Positions 9,210 to 15,641 of a stretch of DNA of 64,000 nucleotides are shown one piece after another. How positions within the stretch are numbered: the first letter of the stretch is position 1; each line of letters opens with the position of its first letter. The stretch comes from Stenotrophomonas sp. WZN-1 (GTDB lineage Bacteria; Pseudomonadota; Gammaproteobacteria; Xanthomonadales; Xanthomonadaceae). The notes under the pieces are model-generated. The model saw only the letters and a list, made by a program, of their open reading frames with translations. It was not told the origin of the DNA and made no database searches. The stretch spans positions 2,188,001 to 2,252,000 of the forward strand of contig NZ_CP021768.1 in the NCBI RefSeq assembly GCF_002192255.1, written 5' to 3'. Both the position numbers and the translations under genes were made by a program.

Positions 9210-10249
9210 GTCCGGCGGATCGGCGCCGCCGTTGCGGGCGGACCATGTTGCTGGTGGCATTGCTGGCACTGCTGGGGGCAGTGCTGGCCTCGTTTGCCGT
9301 GGGCCCGCTGCGGCTGCCGCCGCTGGAGGTGATGCAGGCGCTGGCGGTCAAACTGGGCCTGCTCGATCCGCAAGCGGTCAGCAGCCGTGATCTGGCGGTG
9401 GTGTGGCAGCTGCGTATTCCGCGCGCCCTGTTGGGCGCGATGGTCGGTGCGTCGCTGGCGATGGCCGGTGCCAGCCTGCAGGGCCTGTTCGGCAATCCGC
9501 TGGCCGATCCCGGCATTGTCGGTGTCAGCCAGGGCGCCGCACTGGGTGCAGTTGCCGCCATCGTGCTGGGTGCTGCGGGTGCGGCCGGTTGGCTGGTGCC
9601 GGTGGCCGCGTTCGCTGGCGGCGCACTGGCCATCGGCCTGACCTACGCATTGGCCCGGCCCGGCAAGGGCACGGGCAACGCCACGCTGCTGCTGGTCGGT
9701 ATCGCGATGGCCGCGTTCTGCTCGGCGTTGATCGGCTTCCTGACCTATATCGCCAGTGAAAGCGAACTGCAGTCACTGGTGTTCTGGCAGATGGGCTCGC
9801 TGGCGCGCGCCAACTGGGCCGACGTGGCGGCGGTAGTGCCGTTGTTCGCCATTGGCGTGTTTGCGTTGCAGCGGCTGGCCACGCCGCTGGACATGCTGGC
9901 GCTGGGTGAACGCCAGGCACAGCACCTCGGGCTGGATGTGACCCGCACGCGTCGCCGCCTGGTGGCGTTCAGTGCGCTGCTGGTGGGTGCGGCGGTGGCG
10001 TTTGCCGGTTCGATCAGTTTCGTCGGCCTGGTGGTGCCGCACGTGGCACGCCTGCTGGTCGGCCCGGGACACCGCTGGTTGCTGCCGTTGTCCGGGCTGC
10101 TCGGTGCGCTGCTGATCGTGGTGGCCGACACCGCCGCGCGCACATTGGATCCACCGGCCGAGATTCCGCTGGGCCTGTTCTCGGCCGCACTGGGTGCGCC
10201 GTTCTTCCTCTGGCTGGTGCTGCAGCAGCGCCGCAAGGCAGTGCCATGA
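9206..10249 (+). CDS. hmuU: FecCD-family heme ABC permease HmuU
   Basis: 347 aa from ATG 9206, which overlaps the hmuT stop. About nine to ten membrane helices of the BtuC/FecCD type. Family motifs are RIPRALLGAMVGASLAMAG, GNPLADPGIVGVSQGA and GLVVPHVARLLVGPGHRWLLP, the last being the cytoplasmic coupling region. It forms the heme channel in the inner membrane. The stop overlaps hmuV by ATGA. Confidence 0.9.
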   Translation: MSPADRRRRCGRTMLLVALLALLGAVLASFAVGPLRLPPLEVMQALAVKLGLLDPQAVSSRDLAVVWQLRIPRALLGAMVGASLAMAGASLQGLFGNPLADPGIVGVSQGAALGAVAAIVLGAAGAAGWLVPVAAFAGGALAIGLTYALARPGKGTGNATLLLVGIAMAAFCSALIGFLTYIASESELQSLVFWQMGSLARANWADVAAVVPLFAIGVFALQRLATPLDMLALGERQAQHLGLDVTRTRRRLVAFSALLVGAAVAFAGSISFVGLVVPHVARLLVGPGHRWLLPLSGLLGALLIVVADTAARTLDPPAEIPLGLFSAALGAPFFLWLVLQQRRKAVP

Positions 10250-11007
10250 GCGTGCTGTTGAAGCTGCACGAGGTGGTGGTCCGTCGCCAGCAGCGCGAGA
10301 TCCTGCATGGCATTTCGCTGGCGTTCGAGCCGGGTACGGTGACCGCGCTGGTGGGCCCGAATGGTGCGGGCAAGTCCACGTTGCTGGCCGTCGCCGCCGG
10401 TGACCTGCGCGCTGACGCAGGCGAGGTAAGCCTGCTCGGCAAACCGTTGGCCACCTACAAGGCCGGGCCGCTGGCCCGTGAGCGCGCGGTGATGCCGCAG
10501 GAGCACGGCGTGCGTTTCGCCTTCAGCGTGGAAGAAGTGGTGGCGATGGGGCGGCTGCCGCATCCGCCGGATCCAGCCGTGGACGACGCTCGGGTGGAAG
10601 CGGCAATCGATGCCGCTGAACTGCAGGCGCTGCGCCTGCGTGAGGTGCAGCAGTTGTCCGGCGGCGAGTCGGCCCGGACCACGTTCGCGCGCGTGCTGGC
10701 GCAGGACACGCCGCTGCTGTTGCTGGATGAGCCGACCGCCGCGCTGGATCTGCGCCACCAGGAACGCACCCTGCGCAGCGTGCGCGCCTGCGCCGAGGCC
10801 GGCGCGTGCGTGATCGTGGTGCTGCACGACCTCAATCTGGCTGCCGGCTATGCCGACCGCATCGTGCTGCTGGAGCAGGGCAGGGTGGCGGCCGATGGCA
10901 CGCCGCTGCGGGTGCTGACCGAAGACAACCTGCAGCGGGTCTACCAGCAGGATGTGGTGGTGCTGGAGCATCCAAGGCGTGGGGTGCCGCTGGTGGTGGT
11001 GACCTGA
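10246..11007 (+). CDS. hmuV: Heme ABC transporter ATP-binding protein HmuV
   Basis: 253 aa. Walker A is GPNGAGKST, the signature is LSGGESART, Walker B is LLLLDEPTAALD and the switch His is in VLHDLN. It powers HmuTU. Translational coupling to hmuU (ATGA) and co-orientation with the esterase and YncE genes suggest one mRNA from the Fur-like promoter near 5.5 kb. No TonB receptor or heme oxygenase gene is in this operon, so uptake across the outer membrane must come from elsewhere. Confidence 0.92.
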   Translation: MSVLLKLHEVVVRRQQREILHGISLAFEPGTVTALVGPNGAGKSTLLAVAAGDLRADAGEVSLLGKPLATYKAGPLARERAVMPQEHGVRFAFSVEEVVAMGRLPHPPDPAVDDARVEAAIDAAELQALRLREVQQLSGGESARTTFARVLAQDTPLLLLDEPTAALDLRHQERTLRSVRACAEAGACVIVVLHDLNLAAGYADRIVLLEQGRVAADGTPLRVLTEDNLQRVYQQDVVVLEHPRRGVPLVVVT

Positions 11008-11071
11008 GCGAGGGCCCGCCAGGTTGCTCCGGGTATCATGATTGCTTCGTTGTCTTCAATGGACTGATGCC

Positions 11072-11821
11072 ATGTTCCGCACCGTTACCCGCAGCGTGCT
11101 GCTTGCCGCGATGATTGCTTCCGCTTGCGCTGCCAATGCGGCGTCGACCTCTCAGGTTTCGCTGACCGACGCGGCCGAGAACGCCTCGCTGATCGAGACC
11201 CGGCATTCCAGTAGCGACGGTGCCGCTGTGACGTCGATGAAGACGCAGTACTTCGCCAACGAGGAAATGTCGGTGAGCTGGGGCGACCAGCAGGTGCTGG
11301 TGCTGTGCAGGGAGGCGGCGTACCTGAGGATTCCTGCGACCAAGCTCAAGGCCGGAGCGTTGACCCCCGAGCAGCGGCAGATGATCGTCTATCAGGCACT
11401 GATGTCAGGCCTGGGGGCTGTCGCGGGCGTCATCGGGCCGGCAGGCGAGGTGGTGGCCGTGGCTGATGACGGCAGCGAGACCCGCAGCGTTGGCGAAAAC
11501 AGCTGGGCCTATGGTGTTGAGCGATACGAGGTGATCACCCAGCGGCTGCAGGACGGTGCACTTCGGGTCCGGACCCGCAAGACGGAAACCGTGAATACCA
11601 CGCCTCCGGCGGGCCCGGACGATATGTTCAGCACCGAGGACGACCAGGCGGCACGCTTGTCCGAGCTGGCGCCGGTGGGGAGCTGGACCGAAGTGCTGAT
11701 CTACGGTGGCGCACGGCAGCCGCATGTGGATCCGGCAATGCCATTGAAGGGCTGGATCTCGATGGGGGACGACCAGGCTGCGACCGTGGCTGAGGCCCGC
11801 AAGCTGCATGAGTGCAAGTGA
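11072..11821 (+). CDS. Secreted protein of unknown function
   Basis: 249 aa from ATG 11072. Signal peptide about 1-26 (SACAANA). No family recognised. The mature part is acidic with two Cys (VLVLCREAAYL and the C-terminal HECK), a hydrophobic stretch YQALMSGLGAVAGVIGPAGEVVAV in the middle and a Thr/Pro-rich link TVNTTPPAGPDD. It follows hmuV by 64 bp; membership in the iron operon is possible but not shown. A repeat hairpin follows the gene. Confidence 0.6.
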   Translation: MFRTVTRSVLLAAMIASACAANAASTSQVSLTDAAENASLIETRHSSSDGAAVTSMKTQYFANEEMSVSWGDQQVLVLCREAAYLRIPATKLKAGALTPEQRQMIVYQALMSGLGAVAGVIGPAGEVVAVADDGSETRSVGENSWAYGVERYEVITQRLQDGALRVRTRKTETVNTTPPAGPDDMFSTEDDQAARLSELAPVGSWTEVLIYGGARQPHVDPAMPLKGWISMGDDQAATVAEARKLHECK

Positions 11822-11829
11822 GCTGAGCT

Positions 11830-11870
11830 GGGGTCAGAGCCCTTTGCCCGTGTCAAAGGGATCCGACCCC
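11830..11870. repeat. GGGGTC...GACCCC intergenic hairpin repeat
   Basis: A 41-bp imperfect palindrome with GGGGTC and GACCCC ends and inner CCCTTTG/CAAAGGG arms. Repeats of this layout are dispersed in Xanthomonadaceae intergenic DNA. It follows the stop of the secreted protein by 8 bp and may help end that transcript. Confidence 0.6.
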
Positions 11871-11915
11871 GAGGCCCGTCGGCCTCATCGTTCTATTTAT
11901 GTGCGCAATATTCAC

Positions 11916-11943
11916 TTGCGCGCCAGATTGGCAGGTCTAGAAT
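11916..11943 (+). promoter_or_regulatory. Putative promoter of the EF-G-like gene leader
   Basis: TTGCGC (11916-11921), a 16-bp spacer, and TAGAAT (11938-11943). The expected transcription start, about 7 bp on, falls at or beside ATG 11951, so the first leader peptide would be translated from a leaderless mRNA. Confidence 0.45.
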
Positions 11944-11950
11944 GCGCCCC

Positions 11951-12040
11951 ATGAACCGGATGCCGCTCCTGAAGTTTTTCACCCTGACCCGCGCAAGCGC
12001 GGAACGGGCGTGTCTGCCTGGAGCCCCACGAGGCCGTTGA
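11951..12040 (+). CDS. Leader peptide 1 upstream of the EF-G-like gene
   Basis: 29 codons, reading MNRMPLLKFF at the start and ending APRGR. There is no Shine-Dalgarno, and the ATG lies at the predicted transcript start. The stop codon sits in a small GGCCG-TTGAAG-CGGCC hairpin, and 25 bases further on is a strong terminator. A ribosome stalled or slowed in this frame could change folding of the following RNA. This is the layout of ribosome-mediated attenuation; function is inferred. Confidence 0.5.
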   Translation: MNRMPLLKFFTLTRASAERACLPGAPRGR

Positions 12041-12064
12041 AGCGGCCATCGCTGGACCTTCGAC

Positions 12065-12095
12065 AGAGCGCCCTCCGGGGCGCTCTTTTCGTTTC
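12065..12095 (+). terminator. Attenuator-like intrinsic terminator in the leader
   Basis: A perfect 9-bp stem AGAGCGCCC / GGGCGCTCT with a TCCG tetraloop, followed by TTTTCGTTT. It lies between leader peptide 1 and the EF-G-like gene on the same strand and would stop transcription before that gene unless an alternative fold forms. Confidence 0.7.
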
Positions 12096-12142
12096 CGCAG
12101 CTCCATTCCCCGTAACCCGATGTACCGCAAGGAGAACGTGCC

Positions 12143-12172
12143 ATGCACCAGATCGCCGAGACCGAACGCTAG
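12143..12172 (+). CDS. Leader peptide 2 (9 codons) upstream of the EF-G-like gene
   Basis: MHQIAETER and a stop. It has a better ribosome site (AAGGAGAAC, 6 bp before the ATG) than the EF-G-like gene itself. It ends 63 bp before the main start, with an 8-bp GCGCACCC/GGGTGTGC hairpin in between. A possible translational control element; too short to be supported by coding statistics. Confidence 0.4.
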   Translation: MHQIAETER

Positions 12173-12235
12173 CCGCGCACCCTGTCGCCAACCGGGGTGT
12201 GCGGCCCCTGAAGTTGGCTTTGCAGGAACCTCTTT

Positions 12236-14272
12236 ATGAACACCCAGACCCTTTCCCGCCGTCGCAACCTCGGCATCATTGCCCACATCGACGCCGGCAA
12301 GACCACGCTGACCGAACGCCTGCTGTGGAAAAGCGGCGAGATCCATCGCGTCGGCGAAGTGCACGATGGCAATGCGACCACCGATTTCTCGGCGATCGAG
12401 CGCGAACGTGGCATCACCATCGGCGCCGCCGCCGTGCAGGCGCAGTGGGCGCCGCGCGACCTGCCGCCGCATCGGCTGACCCTGATCGACACCCCCGGCC
12501 ATATCGACTTCGCCATCGAAGTCGAACGTTCACTGCGCGTGCTCGACGGTGCCGTGGCCGTGTTCTCGGCCGTGGATGGCGTGCAGCCGCAGTCCGAGAC
12601 GGTATGGCGCCAGGCGCGTCGCCACCGCGTGCCGCTGATCGCCTTCGTCAACAAGATGGACCGCGTCGGCGCCTCGTTCGAGCGGGTGCTGGAGCAGCTG
12701 CAGGACAAGCTGCAGGCGCGGCCGTGGGCGCTCGGTGTGCCGCTGGGCAGCGAAAACGGCTTCAACGGTTGGGTTGACCTGGTCGATGAGCGTGTACTGC
12801 ACTGGCAGGACGCTGCGGTGGCGACGATCACTGCGTGGGACGATGCGGCGCGCATCCAGTGGCAGCCGCAACGCGACGCACTGGTCGAGGCCGTGGCCGA
12901 CCATGACGAACAGTTGGCCGATGCCTGGCTGGAAGGTCGCGTGATCGATGCCGAGCTGCTGCGCGCGGCGATCCGACGGGCGACGCTGGCGGGTGCGGGC
13001 GTGCCGGTGTTGGCCGGTGCCGCGTTCAAGGACAAGGGCATCGAGACGCTGCTGGATGCGGTGGTCGATTACCTGCCGTCACCGCTGGATCGGCCTGCCG
13101 TGACCGCCGAAAGCGAGAGCGGCGAGGTGGTGCTGCCGCCGGATCCGGACGGTCCGCTGGCCGGCCTGCTGTTCAAGATCACCCACCAGCAACACGGCGC
13201 CCTGAGCTTCGTGCGGCTGTACTCGGGCACCTTGAAAGTGGGCGACGCGGTGTCCAGTTCGCAGCATCCGCAGGGGCGGCGTGTCAGTCGCCTGGTGCGG
13301 GTGCAGGCCGACCAGACCCACGACATTGAACAGGCCGTGGCCGGTGACATCGTGGCGGTGCTGGGCTGGAAGGATGCGGTCAGCGGTGAAACGCTGAGCG
13401 ACCGCGCGCAGCCGCTGCGCCTGGAGAACATCCAGGCACAGCCGCCGGTGCTGGCCTGGCGGCTGGAGCCGGCACGGGCGGCCGACCTGATCCGGATGGC
13501 GCAGGGCCTGGCCAGTCTGGCCCAGGAAGATCCGTCGTTCCGCGTCGAAACCGATCGCGACACGGCGGAGACCCTGGTCTGGGGCATGGGCGAGCTGCAC
13601 CTGGAGGTGATGGTCGAGCGCCTGCGCAGTGAATGGAAGGTCGACGTGGGTGTAGGTGCGCCGCGCGTGGCTTACCAGGAGACGCCGATGCGTGCCATGA
13701 CCGGCGTGGTCGGCCGACTGGTCAAGCAGACCGGCGGCCAGGGTCAGTTCGCCCACGTGGTGCTGGATGTGTCGCCGCGCGAGGACGACCTGGTGGTGTT
13801 CAACGACCGCATCGTCGGTGGCGTGGTGCCGCGCAGCTTCATCGCGGCGGTGGAAAAGGGCGTGCGTGCCGCGCTGTCGGAAGGTCCGCAGGGGCATCCG
13901 GTGGTCGGTATCGAGGTCAGTCTTGTCGATGGCCAGACCCACGCCAAGGACTCTTCGGAGATGGCGTTCCATCGCGCCGGTGCCGAGGCGATCAAGGCAG
14001 CATTGGCAGAGGGCGGCACGCAGCTGCTGGAACCGGTGATGGCGGTGACGGTGCACTCGCCGTCGGCGTCGGTGGGCGATGTGGTCGGCGATCTCAATCG
14101 ACGCCACGGCCGTATTGCCCGCATCGACGACCAGGACGGTCGCGCCGAGGTCAATGGCTTCGCACCGCTGGCGCAGCTGGTGGGCTACACCACCTCGCTG
14201 CGTTCGCTCAGCCAGGGCCGGGCCAGCAGCGAGGCGCACCTGCATGGCTACGAGCCGGTACGCGCGGCATGA
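12236..14272 (+). CDS. fusA: Elongation factor G paralogue (EF-G-like GTPase)
   Basis: 678 aa, slightly shorter than main EF-G. Domain I has G1 AHIDAGKTT, G2 RERGITI, G3 DTPGH and G4 NKMD; domains II to V follow through to SQGRASSEAHLHGYEPV. EF-G drives tRNA-mRNA translocation and ribosome recycling. It is not next to rpsL, rpsG or tuf, so it is the orphan second copy (often annotated fusA2). Two leader peptides and an attenuator upstream suggest control by translation stress. A strong terminator follows. Confidence 0.9.
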   Translation: MNTQTLSRRRNLGIIAHIDAGKTTLTERLLWKSGEIHRVGEVHDGNATTDFSAIERERGITIGAAAVQAQWAPRDLPPHRLTLIDTPGHIDFAIEVERSLRVLDGAVAVFSAVDGVQPQSETVWRQARRHRVPLIAFVNKMDRVGASFERVLEQLQDKLQARPWALGVPLGSENGFNGWVDLVDERVLHWQDAAVATITAWDDAARIQWQPQRDALVEAVADHDEQLADAWLEGRVIDAELLRAAIRRATLAGAGVPVLAGAAFKDKGIETLLDAVVDYLPSPLDRPAVTAESESGEVVLPPDPDGPLAGLLFKITHQQHGALSFVRLYSGTLKVGDAVSSSQHPQGRRVSRLVRVQADQTHDIEQAVAGDIVAVLGWKDAVSGETLSDRAQPLRLENIQAQPPVLAWRLEPARAADLIRMAQGLASLAQEDPSFRVETDRDTAETLVWGMGELHLEVMVERLRSEWKVDVGVGAPRVAYQETPMRAMTGVVGRLVKQTGGQGQFAHVVLDVSPREDDLVVFNDRIVGGVVPRSFIAAVEKGVRAALSEGPQGHPVVGIEVSLVDGQTHAKDSSEMAFHRAGAEAIKAALAEGGTQLLEPVMAVTVHSPSASVGDVVGDLNRRHGRIARIDDQDGRAEVNGFAPLAQLVGYTTSLRSLSQGRASSEAHLHGYEPVRAA

Positions 14273-14282
14273 TGAAGGTGAG

Positions 14283-14311
14283 GGGAGCCCGTTCGCGGGC
14301 TCCCTTTTTTT
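14283..14311 (+). terminator. Intrinsic terminator after the EF-G-like gene
   Basis: A 9-bp stem GGGAGCCCG / CGGGCTCCC with a TTCG loop and a run of seven T. It begins 10 bp after the EF-G-like stop. Confidence 0.9.
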
Positions 14312-14333
14312 GTAGGCGTTGATAGGGTTCCTT

Positions 14334-14358
14334 ATCCACGCATGGCGTGGATCTACTG
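14334..14358. repeat. SMAG hairpin (ATCCACG-catgg-CGTGGAT-CTAC)
   Basis: Inverted repeat ATCCACGC / GCGTGGAT followed by CTAC, that is GTAG on the minus strand. It is a typical SMAG unit between the EF-G-like gene and the next small gene. Confidence 0.75.
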
Positions 14359-14502
14359 CGAAGCGGCGCGAATGATGGATCCGCATCGGCACGCGAATAT
14401 TTGCACTGCATCGCAACAAAACTGCAGAAAAAGCTGGATTAAAGTGATGCCTCACGATAAATTGCGCACCCCCCGTTGCTCGCCGCCGCCCGCACCCTGC
14501 CC

Positions 14503-14775
14503 ATGCGTGATGACAAAGACCCCGGAACCCTGGAGCTGACCCTGCCGCGCAAGCGCGGTCGTCCGCCCAAGTTCGGGTACGCGATGAGCGATGCGCAGCG
14601 GGCGGCGCGCTACCGTGCGCGCAGGGCAGGGCAGGCCAACCATGCCGACGTGCGCTCCTGCAGCGACATGGTGCTGCTGGACAAGATCCGTGCCGCGGTG
14701 AGCGCGCGCGACACCGAACTGGCCGGATTCCTGGTCCACGTGCTCTGGCAGCGCTACCCCCTGCAGCTGAAATAG
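14503..14775 (+). CDS. Small basic protein with AT-hook-like motif, unknown function
   Basis: 90 aa from ATG 14503. It opens with an acidic stretch, then RKRGRPPKFG, which resembles an AT-hook (GRP core), then an RAARYRARR helix and an amphipathic C-terminal half with one Cys. Codon use is typical of the neighbours. It may bind DNA or RNA but I do not recognise a family. It is separate from sapC downstream by 110 bp. Confidence 0.6.
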   Translation: MRDDKDPGTLELTLPRKRGRPPKFGYAMSDAQRAARYRARRAGQANHADVRSCSDMVLLDKIRAAVSARDTELAGFLVHVLWQRYPLQLK

Positions 14776-14885
14776 TTCGCCGACGGGGTGGCCGTTGTCA
14801 TCGAGCTTGTTGATAATGCGGGATTCAGGTTGTTCCCGCTGGCGTGCCCGGGATGGCAGGCGCGCATGATCGAACGGTTCCCAAG

Positions 14886-15641
14886 ATGACCACCACCAGC
14901 GACACCACCACCGAAGCGGCGCCGAGCGGCGCCCCCCTGTTCTATACCCGTCCGGTGCCGCTGCAGGCCGATGTGCATGCCGATCTGCGCATCCTGCCGG
15001 GCAAACTCGAATTCGCCGCTGGCAACAACGCGATTCCGCTGGTGCTGGGCGAGTTTTCGCTGGCCCTGCACCACTTCCCGATCCTGTTCGCTGGCCCGAC
15101 CGCGGTGCCGATGGCGGCCGTGGGCGTGTCCGACCAGAACCTGTTCATCAAGGACGGCCTGTGGGAAGACGAGGCCTACATTCCGGCCTACCTGCGTCGC
15201 CACCCCTTCATCTTCATCGACACCGGCGCGGAGAATGACTTCCTGCTGGGCATCGACGAGGCAAGCCCGCGCGTGGTCAAGGGTGGCGAAGAAGGCCAGC
15301 CGCTGTTCGTTGACGGCAAGGCCACCGAAATGGTGCAGCAGGCGCTGGAGTTCTGCGGCCAGTACACCCGCGAGCACGAACAGACCCAGGCCTTCTCCAA
15401 GGCACTGATCGACAACGGCCTGCTGGTCGAGCGCAATGCGACCGTGCGTACCCCGGATGGCCGCGAGTTCAACCTCAATGGCTTCCTGGTGGTGGACGTC
15501 GAGAAGTTCATTGCCCTGCCGGAAGCGACCGTGGTCGAGTGGCACCGCAGCGGCTGGCTGGCACTGATCCACCAGCACTTGATGTCGCTCGGTCGTTTCA
15601 ACGATCTGACGCGCCGCCAGGTCGAGCGTCTGGCCGCCTGA
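14886..15641 (+). CDS. SapC family protein
   Basis: 251 aa from ATG 14886. The SapC signature runs along the whole protein: HADLRILPGKLEFAA, HFPILFAGPTAVPMAAVGVSDQNLFI, EAYIPAYLRRHPFIF, LDGFLVVD-like LNGFLVVDVEKF. SapC proteins were named from an S-layer cluster; their biochemical role is unclear. There is no signal peptide. It is convergent with the hybrid kinase gene, the two stop codons being directly adjacent, and its likely terminator lies inside the kinase 3' end. Confidence 0.85.
   Translation: MTTTSDTTTEAAPSGAPLFYTRPVPLQADVHADLRILPGKLEFAAGNNAIPLVLGEFSLALHHFPILFAGPTAVPMAAVGVSDQNLFIKDGLWEDEAYIPAYLRRHPFIFIDTGAENDFLLGIDEASPRVVKGGEEGQPLFVDGKATEMVQQALEFCGQYTREHEQTQAFSKALIDNGLLVERNATVRTPDGREFNLNGFLVVDVEKFIALPEATVVEWHRSGWLALIHQHLMSLGRFNDLTRRQVERLAA

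Noticed and set aside
13079..14455. 458-codon frame antisense to the EF-G-like gene
   Set aside because: Low-complexity His/Arg-rich translation typical of antisense frames; EF-G is intact.
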